DNA from: Rhexocercosporidium sp. MPI-PUGE-AT-0058
Taxonomy: Eukaryota > Ascomycota > Leotiomycetes > Helotiales
Direction: 5' to 3'
Length of the DNA: 64,000 nt
Assembly (NCBI GenBank): GCA_020746875.1
Contig: JAGTJL010000012.1
Coordinates: 1,736,001 to 1,800,000, forward strand
The position numbers and the translations under genes were made by a program. The first letter of the stretch is position 1, and every line of letters begins with the position of its first letter. The notes below the pieces were generated by a model. The model was not told where the DNA came from. It made no database searches and saw only the letters and a list, made by a program, of their open reading frames with translations. Shown here piece after piece: positions 1 through 11,877 of this stretch.

Positions 1-3000
1 TTGCAATGTCAAACAGAAAGCATGCTCTTGGGGCGAGAGATGAGACCCGTGTTGAAAATTTATACCACCAAGATACGCTAAACAACCTCAGTTTTCTTAG
101 AATCAAACCCCCTATCGCCAGGTTCACGCCCAAGGAACTTCTCCAAAGTTTGAAAGTACCTTTCAGTGTCTCATATCACAGCCTAGGTATCTCGTTGAAG
201 CTTCTGGCTATTGCATTCGTGGCGGAGCCCGAGTTTCAACGAGAGCTTGATTGTGCTTTGCGTTTGAAGCCCAGATTCATTCAGGCCATCATACTCTTCT
301 TCATCACTGGAGTCTGGAAGTACACAAAATTTCTGCAGGACCTTGTAATGCCCTATTTCCTTCTGCATGGGCGGAAGAATGTCATTACACTATGGAAGAG
401 AATTGGAGGAACGACAGTATCCTTGAAACGACAAAGAATTGCCATGGAAAATACCGACGGTCTCTCAACAGCATTCATTCGGCCGCAATGTGTGGAAGAT
501 GGGACTTTCGAGGTTCACCAATACAGTGGAGATCTGGACAAGGAGCCTGAAGATAATGCAAAACTCCAAAGGGTCAGCACATACAGCAAGTCGATGCTAC
601 TACTCCGTCGAGAAGACTATGCATGGGCCAGCAAGTCCAATGTTTACGAGTACGAATACCACGAAGAAGATGCCCCAAGGCGGAAAAGGTTATCGAAGAT
701 TCAGAGCCACCGATACCCAATGCTCCGAAAATGCATCGAGGGAAAGAATGCGTTCGAGGAAGTAAATTTCAATTACCGTGGCCTTGTCCAAAGTGGGTCT
801 TATATTCTTCATGGCAGCTTGATCCGATTCAGCTGTCACTACCGGCAAGGTAGTAATTTCGATGACGAGCTGTTACGGGCGGAGTTCGTTCTTCCGCATC
901 TAACATGCACAGTTTCCTGGTCTGCGCCTCCAAGCAGTCACCCAGAGAGATTGGATAAATGGATTCCGCATTCGCAGGTTATTGAAGCCACTTTTGTGCT
1001 TGGATCCGATGTTTACGAGTCTCGCTGGAGCTATGATCACAAATTTCACCCCACAATACATACGACTCTCAACGGCGAGATTATTGACACCCCACCCATA
1101 ATTCAGTGGGATCATCTAGGAGTGTTGAAGAAGCCTACCAAATTCAGCTTCCATCATGATGATCCGCTGATTAGCTTTAGGTCACTGAGGCCTCATGCCA
1201 TTCCGCGATGGCTAGGCCTAAACACACATCACAACCTCGTGTCTACCTCTCGCGCTCGATCGAAGCTTTGGAATGCGTGGAAGAATACACCGGGCTTTGA
1301 TGGAGTGATTGTGAGATGGCTTGACGAGAGATTGTTGAGAAAAGAGCCTCTTCTGCGCCCGTATTGGCGTAGACGTGACCGAGGAAACCTGGCCGGGGCA
1401 GAAACTTTCTTGAATGAGAACGCAGACGGGGTCTCAGCCGTTGTCGACCTGGACAGTTCGATATCTGGATGGGCGCCATTGGCGATTAAGATCGCAGATC
1501 TGCATAGCTTTGGCCAAGGGGGTGATGCCAACAGCCGTACGAGGTCTAAAGACCCCAATTTTGACAACGAAGGATTGCAAGTTCTCGCTGTAGACTCTGG
1601 AACTTGGCCAAATGAAGGAGGCGGGGTGTCGGCATGCCGTCGAGACATGATCAATAACCTTCGATCGGTCAATTGGCACATGATCGCGGAGTCAGCAAAT
1701 GACTTTGGACTCCCTAAGCATCAGGTATGTTCCCAGAATGGTTTAATTGTGCGAAGAATACTGACCTCTGTGTAAGACTGAGATGAACGTTCGAAGCTTG
1801 AAAGTCATTCCGCTTTGGGGGCTTGACTTCCTTACGCCTACGCATGGTCTGTTCAAGGATCGACTGGATACGGAAGTAGAACATGTGCCTCGAGACGCAA
1901 CCAAGCTGGACGTAGAAAGGAACTTCTTGCCCATTCTCACAGCTCTTGTCAGAGGTGCCAGGACCAGCAACTTTACCAAGGCTGATATTCTACAAACAAC
2001 ACGAGCGTTGGTTAATCTCAATACCTATTTCTCTGAGACCAAACATTGGGGCGCTATCTGGACGAGTAGGATAGTGAAAGATACTTGGCGAAGCTTGTGG
2101 ATATCCCAGGATCTGGTTTGTACCCTTGTATTTTTCATCAAGAACACCCCCCCAACTGACACTTTATCATTTAGGTGAGTCCAACCCCGTCCGAGGGCTG
2201 GTTCCAAACAGAAGTTCCTACAGTCACCCAACTTGATGCCGCTCTGGAACTCTGGTATCGATACCTGTTCATATTTTCGATACCGGTCCCCGATCGGATA
2301 CCGGCTATCTTTCAGGCGTCTCATCATAGCGTCAGTGCATCGTATGGTATTGTTTGCAAGGTGAAGCGAGGTTGTACCCTTCAGATTTGGGACCATGCGA
2401 TCAGCTGGAGGGAGACCAACTTATATCTTTCATCAGATCTCTGCAACATGGCACCTTTTGTCAGGAACTCGTTGTTAGGGTTAATGCGAATCACCAGTCA
2501 GTTGATCCTCCACCACGCAGACACTATCCTTCCCTGCGCGGATTTTTTCAACCCTGGGTGGGAGATAGAGATCGGCACCAGCCAAGGGGCAATCGAACAC
2601 CGGAATACCTTCAAACGGAAAATCGATCCAGTTGTCAACGTACGCTTTCTCCCCCGCTTCGAATTCTAATGTGCTGATGTCTTTCAGGGAATTCCCGACA
2701 TGTCTCAATTTGCCCCAATAAAGACCATTACCTCGAAGCTACCGACAGTCACCATGCTCTCACATGTTTGGTACGCGAAGGATATCAAAACTGCCATTCT
2801 GTCAGCAGATATCATAGTCAACGAGTGGGGCTTCACAGATTATCGACTGGACATATATGGGGCAATTGACAAAGCTCCATCATATTCGACAGACTGCTTC
2901 GAAATCATCGCGTCGAAATCATTGCCTCGATTTGTTGTGATGCGTGGAGAAGCGAACCCAACTACAGTTCTTGAAAAGACTTGGGTGTTTCTTAATTCTT

Positions 3001-3791
3001 CTATCTCTGAAGGACTCCCGCTCGCGTTGGGTGAAGCTGCTCTCACAGGCGCTCCAGTTGTGTGTACGGATGTAGGAGCTTCTCTTCGTGTGCTGACCGA
3101 TCCAGACACGGGAGATCGATTCAGTGCTGTTGTTGCTCCAAATGATGCCCGAAATCTCGCACGAGCACAAATAAACTTTTTAGCTCTTCTTGATGAATGG
3201 GCACCATATGCGAACGATCCAGAAGGCTTTGTTGCCCCAACAATAGGCGACAAACCTACACCTGCAATTGTGGAGGAAATTACTCGAAGAATGTACGCGA
3301 AGACCGAAGAAAGGAAAGCGCTTGGTATGAGAAGTAGAGACATTGTTCAGAAATCGTTCGGCGGAGAGCGTTACCTTCGAGAACACGAGCAAATGCTCTG
3401 GATCGGAAAAGCAAAATATGAGCTCCTGAAGGCACCGAAGCGACCAAAATATCACGCCACACGGCCATCAAACCAATCCTTGCCGATCCCAAGTAATGTT
3501 TGGGGTACAGCGAGTATCAGTACGCCTCCACGGAGACCTATTCTCAGCTCAATCCAGAGCTCAAGTATGATTACCCAGAGCATGCAAGCTTCTCCTTTCA
3601 TGACACCTGGGATCAAGAGCTTGTTTGACACCACAAGTTACTCCAAGGGTGGAAGTAAAGCATCGACGCTGGCGCAGTCTGTCATTCATGTACAGCACAT
3701 GCCGATCAAGAAAGCCATGCCTGCGAGAGTTATCTTCATGACTAGAAACGCGGGGTACGAGACGGAGATCTCGTCGATTAAGACGAGATAG
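1..3791 (+). CDS. GT4 glycosyltransferase, gtb3-like paralogue (C-terminal half, left end outside the window)
   Basis: Predicted exons are <1-1724, 1777-2115, 2175-2639 and 2688-3791, all in phase; the reading frame is open to the left edge, so the N-terminal half lies outside. The roughly 1,209 residues in view align end to end with the C-terminal 1,250 residues of the complete gtb3-like protein at 22.6-31.9 kb. Shared features are the TGTWPNEGGGVSACRRD donor-site loop and the GT4 retaining-transferase E-x7-E motif (SEGLPLALGEAA, near 3008-3040). The C-terminal tail is shorter and lacks the Ser-rich extension of the other copy. Family knowledge: Gtb3 is the predicted polymerase of galactosaminogalactan. 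No internal stop or frameshift is seen, so this looks like a working gene, not debris. All three introns differ in position from those of the other copy. Whether it makes the same polymer is unknown. Confidence 0.8.
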
Positions 3792-5464
3792 CGGTTCACG
3801 TTTTTCACTATTGAATGTTTTGCTGCATTTTCAGAGGTTGCATTTGCGAGATGTCAAAGCATGTATCACTAATTTTTCTTCCAGTCAGAACATGATCTCG
3901 TTGCAAGTTACTTTAGATCCTTAGATTCAGAATACTTCTCCCCAGACTCGGATTTATCTTATTTGAGCTGCCCCAGTCGATCCAAACCTGGTGCTTGAAG
4001 ACATTACGTTCGACACATGATGCTGCTCGACCATCGTCCTCGGTAATCTACATTCAGGCGTTAACTGCCGAGTATGTCTTTATACTTGTCGAGAAGCATT
4101 TTTGGATGATGTTGCGTAGTCCAGTCAAGCAGCTCGGTGACAAAACATGGCTGAACCACTGTATGTACACATCGAACGCCCGCGATCTCTGGCAATGCCT
4201 TCTTGCAATTAATCTATTATAACCAGTAGTTGATGTGATTCCTGTAAGGTATCCCAAGTATCCAAAACGCTGGTGTTGTGATGCCTATGCTTGTTTGAAG
4301 TGTTGTTATATTCGTTCCCTTTCCCACTCGATCGCTTATCCCTGCCATCTTCCAAAAACCCCTTCTCCATCGAATGTTCTTCCGGTCGTAGGAAGAATGA
4401 TTCACATGCACCACCTTGCCCGATCTGTGCGTATGCATTGTGGTGTTCATGTTTGTCTGGCGGTTGAAAAGATGAAAATTGGCCGGGTTCGAAAAGCTGA
4501 TTCGTTGGCTGGCAAAGCAGTGACTCGCTTGTTGCGTTACCACGCAAGGAGGCAGTCAAGGCCGGAGTGAACAAAAACCACTGGGAGAACGATGATTTAA
4601 TACTTTTTGGTGTCATCAGCCTCAAGCTACATTGACGGACCGTGACGGAGCTCTAAATTCTTCCGACGGAGCAATTCGTGGGGTAGTCCGGAAGCAGCGC
4701 CTTTGATTCTAATTCCAGGCCTCTGTGACTGCGCCATTGGATTCATTAGTTCAAGTCTAGCCCTAATGTATCATGGTCAGAAGCTTGGCTCCAATGCCGA
4801 CATGTCTTTACGTGTTGTGCTACAGAAAGTGTGGGTAGCGACTTTGTGAGGCGTCGAGAATATTTAGCTCCTTTCCACTGTATTGGTGGGAGCTCGTATG
4901 ATGTCGTAAGCTGGGTGCTTTTATGAAACCAATTTAACTGACATGATGTTTGTGAGGACGTATAGGACGTCGCATGTAGTAATCTTGGGACTGTTGCTGA
5001 CCAGCGGCCAGCCAGCCACAGAACATGACCCGATGGATATGGACGTTCCAATGGCCTGATGCTTTGTTAAAGAGTGTGCTTGGTGCTAAATCTGGATATT
5101 TCGACTTCGTTTCCCCCATCTATGGAAACAACCTCGGGAGTTTGGAGTCAACGTCCACGGGGTTGCTCGGACCACACATTCATGTCGTTCATCTGGACCA
5201 GAGCCTCGATTTCGTCGACTATCTCTACAGCCCCTGACGTCTCTCAGGTCTCTTGACACGGAAGCACAGCCCGCACACTGTAGGTGTTGGCCAACAGAAA
5301 TAAAATAGCGAGTGTTCTCTCAACTGAGCATTCCCCTGCTCTTACCCCTACTATTTTCTTCGGACTAGCGACAATCTTCACCCTATGGTTAAAAAGGCAG
5401 GTACCAAAATGGGTTTCGTCCAATATGCAATACTTCTAACACCTTACCACGTCGTCAGATGTCG

Positions 5465-5488
5465 TGCATTACATTGCATTGTAATGCA
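5465..5488. repeat. Short perfect inverted repeat
   Basis: Nine-base arms (TGCATTACA and TGTAATGCA) are separated by six bases, in a CATT/AATG-rich patch. It could form a small hairpin or be a dimeric protein site. No function can be assigned. Confidence 0.5.
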
Positions 5489-5970
5489 TGATGTCCGGAC
5501 CATGTCCTTGCGTACTGTCCGGTCTGACACTGGAACTGTATGCAAGCCTTGTTGACCCGGTTGATCAGCCGAATATGATTATTAAGTACAGGAAAGATTA
5601 TACGGTGCTGCATTTACATCTGCATTATGGTGGCTGAGCTGTCTGGTATCGCTTTTTACCTAAGCGATTGTTGTCGTTGACCATTTGGCTTCAGCAGTGC
5701 AGACACTTTGCCTTTATGAATCATCCGCTAGCCTTCACAATATCATTACCCACGTGTCTTCGCAACCTAGAGTGTACTGTCAGACAAAGACTGCAGTTGT
5801 AGGCAGAGGAGGGGGCATTCTGCGAGAGGAGTCCTTCCATTCGCGTGCCTCTTGCGAGAAACGGGAACCACAAACGAAGATATACTCAACATGTAAGTCT
5901 CAAAGTACATGCTCAAATCCACAAGATTATAGTCATTGCAGATCTCTAATCCCATAGGAAACCAACATCC

Positions 5971-6014
5971 GGATCCTTATCAGGAAGCTGCATACAATCT
6001 GAAGATAAGGATCC
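5971..6014. repeat. Inverted repeat with GATA-type half sites
   Basis: Perfect 11-base arms (GGATCCTTATC at 5971-5981 and GATAAGGATCC at 6004-6014) flank a 22-base spacer. Each arm contains GATAAG or its complement, which fits the HGATAR sequence bound by fungal GATA factors. It lies about 280 bp beyond the stop of the epimerase gene, between two convergent genes, so a 3'-end hairpin is as likely as a regulator site. Confidence 0.55.
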
Positions 6015-6295
6015 TTCATTCCCCTCCCCAGACCTAGTGCCTCCTCGCTTAAGACTAGCTCATTCCCCACCTTAACATGATATCTCACGATCAACCTGTC
6101 AACTTTCTCACTCCAAATACCTCACTCAACACGACATCACCAGAGACCATCAGTCCAGTGCAAGGTCAACAGATTAAGCTTTAATATTAGACAGCAGCTA
6201 TTGTTGAGGATATACATAACGCGCGGACGACAAAACCATGCACACCAGCTCCAACGTGCAGCAAACGCACAAATTACAACGATACCCCGCGCCGG

Positions 6296-7603
6296 TCAGA
6301 CCAAGACCGACTCCCTCTTTTGATGATCCAAGAAATTGATGATATCCTTACAGCATGTCTCAAGCGACTTTTGTGTTTTCCATTCGAGTTCGACCTCTGC
6401 CCTCCGTGGCATCGCGACGCACGATCCCACGTCACCCTCACGACGTGGTACCTTTCGCAAGGGGATTTTGGTTGACGAGACTGCCTCTAGAGCACCGACG
6501 ACTTCGTACACCGATGATCCTGTCCCACTGCCTAGGTTGTAGGTCCGGAAGCCCTTGGGCACGCGGCCAGCTGATGCCGAAGAGAGCGCCGCGACGTGAC
6601 CGCAAGCCAGATCAGTCACGTGGATGAAGTCTCGTACTGCTGTGCCATCTGGGGTAGGATAGTCTGTGCCAAACACGTTGAGAGACTCCGAGACTCCCGT
6701 CATGACTCTCACAACCACGGGCATAAGATTCGTTGGAATGCCCTTGGGATCTTCACCGAGTAAGCCAGACTCGTCACATCCAACGGGGTTGAAGTAACGC
6801 AAGGCGAGAATCGTCCACTCTGGATCTGCCAGGGCAAGATCAGCGAGAATGGCTTCGCACATCCATTTCGATCGGCCATATGGGTTTGTGAGACCAGAGC
6901 AGCCACCTTCGGTTGTTCTGGTGGTGCCGTCATGATCGATAAAGGATTCGGTCTGATGTGTGCAATATTCTTCCCGCAGAGGTACTCCGGAATTCGCGAT
7001 TGCGCCATAAACTGTCGCTGAAGAGGAGAAAATGAAGGTTTTGATGTTGAAATCGCTCAGCACAGAACAGAATTCGACCATGCCAGCTACGTTATTGGCG
7101 TAGTATTTGAGAGGGTTCGAAATACTCTCTGAGACCGATTTGTATGCGGCAAAATGGATCACACCTTTGATCGACGACTGCATTGGCGATCCTTCGGTGT
7201 CACCATCGTGCAGACTTGACGGCTTGACATATTGGCTAAGGATCTCCCTGATGGCAGTCTCGTCTCGGTAGTCTGCTTCGCATAACCGCATTAAGGGTGT
7301 TGGCTGGCATCGTTCATCATGGTACTTGGTTGCGAGAGACGATATCCTCTCATACACGGTCCGAAAAGAATTACTGAGATTATCGACGATCAAGATATTG
7401 TGTCCTGCTTTCAACAATTCTAGGCAGGTATGACTTCCGATATACCCGAGGCCTCCAACGACAAGAATGTAGTCAGGGTCTGGCCGCCATACATCATTGA
7501 AGCTCTGATCGAAGAGGATTGATCTGTTGGTAGCTGGAGTGTCGGTTTCTGATATTGAGCTGCGGAGCGAGCGACTGGGACTGTTGAACTCTGAGTTTGA
7601 CAT
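6296..7603 (-). CDS. uge3: UDP-glucose/UDP-GlcNAc 4-epimerase (GAG-type)
   Basis: Single-exon gene of 435 aa; an extended short-chain dehydrogenase that interconverts UDP-Glc with UDP-Gal and probably UDP-GlcNAc with UDP-GalNAc, in the cytosol. Visible landmarks are the NAD-binding GxxGxxG (G50, G53, G56), the catalytic Ser in FSSSATVYG (S195), and Tyr/Lys in NPYGRSK (Y242, K246). It has about 45 extra N-terminal residues compared with housekeeping GalE proteins. In the C-terminal part the motif REGDVGSCVAM places Cys395 at the position that is Cys307 in human GALE and Tyr299 in E. coli GalE. A small residue there is what lets the enzyme accept N-acetylated sugars. Its location with agd3- and gtb3-like genes supports the role of A. 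fumigatus Uge3 in galactosaminogalactan synthesis. A galactose-catabolic GAL10-type role is less likely, since no mutarotase domain is present. Confidence 0.88.
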   Translation of the reverse strand: MSNSEFNSPSRSLRSSISETDTPATNRSILFDQSFNDVWRPDPDYILVVGGLGYIGSHTCLELLKAGHNILIVDNLSNSFRTVYERISSLATKYHDERCQPTPLMRLCEADYRDETAIREILSQYVKPSSLHDGDTEGSPMQSSIKGVIHFAAYKSVSESISNPLKYYANNVAGMVEFCSVLSDFNIKTFIFSSSATVYGAIANSGVPLREEYCTHQTESFIDHDGTTRTTEGGCSGLTNPYGRSKWMCEAILADLALADPEWTILALRYFNPVGCDESGLLGEDPKGIPTNLMPVVVRVMTGVSESLNVFGTDYPTPDGTAVRDFIHVTDLACGHVAALSSASAGRVPKGFRTYNLGSGTGSSVYEVVGALEAVSSTKIPLRKVPRREGDVGSCVAMPRRAEVELEWKTQKSLETCCKDIINFLDHQKRESVLV

Positions 7604-10412
7604 GTCGAATTATTTTGCGTATCTGAGAAAGGGAATGGCTGAGGATTCAGTGAGTGACTTTTCTTTGACCTTTAGATCTTGAAGCAGGTACAGGAGGGTG
7701 AGGGTCTTTACATACTTGTTGTTATTGGGTTAGGAGCGAAGATCTTTTGTTCTAGCTTGTGCAAGGCACATGAGGCTCGGGCCAGCCGTCTAATTGAAGC
7801 ATCAGAGGGTCGGTTTCATTATAGCGGAAGACCAGGAGAGTCTGTCGGAGCACTCACTGCAAATCTGTCCCCGTCCCACAATTTTTGAGAGGTTTGTTTC
7901 GTGCTTTCAACCGCAGTTCATGTCGATTTCGGGCTTGGCACTTCTTACATGCGTTGCAGATAAATTTTCTATGCTTTCTAATGTCTTTCTTCACACGATT
8001 CACGGCATACGGAACATCTTTCTACTGTCCCATAATACCGAGAAGCGCGGGCTGATTGCACTTCGATGACTCGGTTGCTTGCAAGTTGCAATATCTCCTC
8101 CTAGACCCTGATGTCGGCGGCCGGCCGTAGTGGATAATGTGGTGTCACCCTAGCATCCACCGTTCCTAGGCAGGGAAGGGAGTAATCCCACTATCTTGCT
8201 CCTCTGGCTCCCTAAGCTAGGGACCCCCTGGCCCTGTTAAAACTTGCCAGTGTTTGTCGGAGCTCATGACCGATCACGACATTTGATTGAATTAGGCCGA
8301 GAATTTTTCAGGTAGAAGGTCGAGATGTTTCGATTGTCACGAATGGTTGAGACTGCCAGTGCAGAAAGCCACAAACTATTGATTCTGAGCCACAAAGCCA
8401 CGAACAGCACTTGGAATGATCCCTTGCATGTCGGCGATTGAGCATTGCGAAAAAGAGAATTTTCCCGCTTTGATCCCCGTTTAGGCAATATGAGGAGAAA
8501 TATCCCTCGCTCTAAAGCAGCAACGTCTTGATGCACGATAAAGCAGCAAGCAGCAAGCACCATCCCTTAGCGTCATGCACAACCCTTCCCCCCTCGTCAT
8601 GTCATAGCCCAGGCAGATAATCGCCATCCCGAATCTAGTTTTTGTTGCTTCTTAGCATTGTGAAGTTTTTCCTGATCAAGTATTTTCGAATTTCTGTTTG
8701 GTCGAATGTTTACCATGGCCCCCTGTCTTCAAATTTCTGTTTCGCCTTCAGCTCGTGGCCTGTCGTTAGTTACAATACACGTGCGTTTGTTACTGTGCGA
8801 GAGCACTTGGTTGATGGTCTAGGAGATCTCCAAGCTCCTTTGCCCCGCCCGCCCTGCGGCAGAGCTTGTTGAAGATCAAGGCCAATCTGCTATTGACTTC
8901 CGAGCTATTTTCGGCGCGGTTCTATTTAGGGCCAGCTTTAGAAACTGGATTGCAGAGCCGCACGTATAAGATGCTTTCTTTGCAGGTTTCATTTTTGCCT
9001 TTCGGACTGACTACAGGTTAGCTGCTCACAAACCGAAGTATAACAAAGGGCTCGATAACAATCGAGGCTATATCATTGGTGCCATAGAAAGTCTGCTATC
9101 ATGACATGGGACTGGAGAAAGTTTCTGCGATGGCCAAAGTCGATGTACGGTGGCAGAAAGCACGCCTATGCAGCAAGAAAAGAGAAGAACCAGGAATGCG
9201 AGGGACCGAAAGCCGCTTACTGTATCATGCTGCCTAACCCTACGCCCGTTCGAGTACAGGAAAGACTTGCATCGCACCATTTGTAAGACAGTAAGATGTT
9301 TATCTTACTTGGTCTGCAAAATCAGATGGAAGGCTCAAAATGTGCAGGTTGTGGGGCAGAGCTGGAACCCAGGGAGTGTTTTGACAGCGGAGACGCGGTC
9401 CACTAACATGATTTCGTGAGATCCAAGATGTTCAGAACCTTGAGCCTGGTCCCTGCCAGCTTTGCGTCTGCTTGAAAGCAGGCAGGACTGAACCTTGCAA
9501 GCAAGATTCTCTTGCGCATGTTCGATCTAGCAAGTGACAGACCGTTGACTCATTCAGCTGCTGCAGCTGAACCATTCAGAGGTCGAGCTGGCTAACAGAT
9601 TTTTCTGACGAGTGGACAGCCTGGGTATGTTGTCGGCATGTGGGCCAATAGGATGAGCTGGTTCAAGTTCCCAGCATCACTGTGCTGTTGAGGCTCGTAT
9701 TGATGCGTGTCAGACGCGGGTAGGGCTTGGCGGAGAGGAAGAATCTTGGTCGGATCCGCAAGAGGCGCTGTGGGGTTACAGGGGATGAGTGTTGGGATCA
9801 AGGAATCGGGGGGAAAATAAAACTTCCTTTCGTGGTTCCTTCTCTTTGGCTGGTGGAGAGAGGAACAGATGCACGTTTTGCTATTTTTGATTAGGCTAAG
9901 GTGGAAAGAAAAAAAGGCATATTTTGAGGCTGCTTGTGGAGTGGGTCGATGGCGATGGTGCTCGGATGGGGTTCAGTCCTTGGAATCCCTCCTCTGGGGG
10001 AGTTTTGGTGTGTACCACTGTGGCTGGTGTTAGTGGAAACGTGGATGCTATGTCATGACCTGCGAGCTGGTTATTTGACTTTGAAGATCTGTTAAGCAAG
10101 ATCACTATCACGATCATGCCGAAAAAAGACGATCTCAGTCTGCTGATGGAACTGGGATACGCAGCCCAAGAACAAGGTACGTACCAGACAACCAGTATAC
10201 TCCCGGATACTTCGGTACTAGTGCGTCTCAGTTATGGCATCGTATTTCTTTTTCTCATATCGCGATATTGCAGTTTGCTAAGCATGCAAAGTTAGATCAT
10301 CTCACTGTCGTGGCTTTCGTTCGTTCGTTCGTGCCTGTCTTGCAACGTTCGCCACTCTGCAAGGGCAGCTAGATACTCAGCTCGGATTGTCAGGGCACAG
10401 TTCGCGCTTCGT

Positions 10413-10433
10413 GTCCACTATCCCATAGTGGAC
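10413..10433. repeat. Short perfect inverted repeat upstream of uge3
   Basis: Arms GTCCACTA and TAGTGGAC, eight bases each, are separated by TCCCA. It lies about 2.8 kb upstream of the uge3 start. It could be a dimer binding site or a chance hairpin. Confidence 0.4.
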
Positions 10434-11597
10434 GCGATGGAATGCGCTGGCACCTCCAGCTGGCCCCCAATTTCTCCACCCATCACATCACGCATACGCC
10501 ACGTGATGGGTTGGCAGATGGTGGAAGAAACAGAAACCTACCATGTCAGCGCACCCCGCTTCTGCAAAGGAGTGAGGCGTAAGCCACCCGAGCGGCGAGT
10601 GTTTTTGTTCGGTTAAACCCATTCCTTTAGGGCTAGGGTAGCCTTGGGCTTCTACTTTGGGATGTGGGATGAGGGGTTTTGATGTTGCAATTTGTGTTGT
10701 CCTGACACATGAAATGATGAGCTGGGGGACTTTGCGTTGATGGACAGCTGGAGGGCGGTTGATGAGGTTGGAAGACGAATTCGTTGAGATAGTCTATCTC
10801 ATCTAGTGAGTCGGGATGAGCAACCTGCTGTCTAGAGAACTGCAATTGTCGCTGAGCCGAGGTGTGCGATTGAGAAAATGCAGACTTCTCTCCACAAACC
10901 GAGAATCGGATCGATCGGTCCATGGAATTGATGAGAATGTCTCTCCACGTCCCTAAGCCGAAATCTGGCTGCCGCACTTGGCAAGCGATCGGGCTGGCTT
11001 GAAAACTCCTAGCCCGATACGAGGCACCGAAACCTCCGCTGCAAAAGCGAAAGGGATAATTCGAAAATTCTCCGCCTAGCTTTATTTCTGTCCCGTGTCT
11101 CGAGCCGGTCATTAACTTTTACGAGAGCAAGAATTGTACCAGCCGTATCAGCCGTCCCAGCAGCCGGCGCGATCCGAGAGCACTTGGGGGGTACTCTAGC
11201 TTTCCGACGGCGCCGACCCCCTTGACGAAGCAGCGTGAGGGCTAGAAGTGAGCTTTGCTCAATGGAGCTAATGCAACGACTACAATAGCTCGAAAATGGG
11301 ACGGCAGGGGAATTTTATGCCCCTAGATGCCAAGCCATGCGCTTGTGCCTAGAGCATCGACTTAATCCCGAAAAGTGTCGGTGAGAGTGGACAGCGGAGA
11401 TTGATTTTCCTATCGGGGGATCGAGCGAACCGATTTGGAAAGTTTAAATTGTGCGACGCTAAGTTAAGCTTAGATGTGATGGTTTCAGTCGGTGGGTCTG
11501 TGTGTTCTGAACGGGACCGTTTGCACAGGGTGCGACTGATATCTCCGAGCTTCCTGTTGTCTGTGGGGCTGTTCTCGTTGGGCTCGGGGAGGATTAT

Positions 11598-11610
11598 GGG
11601 GGGGGGGGGG
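11598..11610 (+). repeat. Poly-G run
   Basis: An unbroken run of about 13 G residues inside a G-rich strand. Such runs are prone to length error and slippage. Confidence 0.7.
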
Positions 11611-11751
11611 TTGATGTGCTGGGGGTTTGAGGCAAGAGGTGAGATTCGCGCTTGGGAAACGAGAATTTGTCGTTGCGTTCACGTTGTGACTTTGACTGTG
11701 CAGTCAATAGACCAGTTCAGTACTTGCAGGAATGGTGATGGTGGTGCTGGT

Positions 11752-11877
11752 GTAGTGCATGAGGCTCAGAATTCTCGACACTCAGAGCCGCTGTGGGAAC
11801 GAGGAAGGGTGGTGGGTAGTGCATGTCGGGCTCAGAAGTCTCGACAATTAGAGCCTCTTTGGGAACGAGGAACGGGG
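11752..11877 (+). repeat. Imperfect tandem duplication, about 64 bp unit
   Basis: Two diverged copies follow each other at about 11752-11815 and 11816-11877. Both start with GTAGTGCATG and end with GGGAACGAGGAA; both contain a GGCTCAGAA(T/G)TCTCGACA core. The plus-strand open frame reads both copies as related peptides, but there is no other sign of coding. Confidence 0.75.

Larger units (their letters stand above)
3792..6295. other. Intergenic region between the two convergent 3' ends
   Basis: About 2.5 kb between the stop of the gtb3-like paralogue (plus) and the stop of the epimerase gene (minus). Short open frames here have no recognisable domain and no protein-like composition. Two inverted repeats are listed separately (5465-5488 and 5971-6014). 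Otherwise I see only 3' flanking sequence. Confidence 0.6.

Noticed and set aside
2840..3343. 167-aa minus-strand open frame
   Set aside because: Shadow of the plus-strand glycosyltransferase exon.
4209..4625. 138-aa minus-strand open frame downstream of the gtb3 paralogue
   Set aside because: Composition is not protein-like and no domain is visible; overlapped by other frames.
8209..8223. Near-palindrome TCCCTAAGCTAGGGA
   Set aside because: Short and isolated; likely chance.
10633..11112. 159-aa minus-strand open frame
   Set aside because: No domain or protein-like pattern; lies in a long non-coding stretch.
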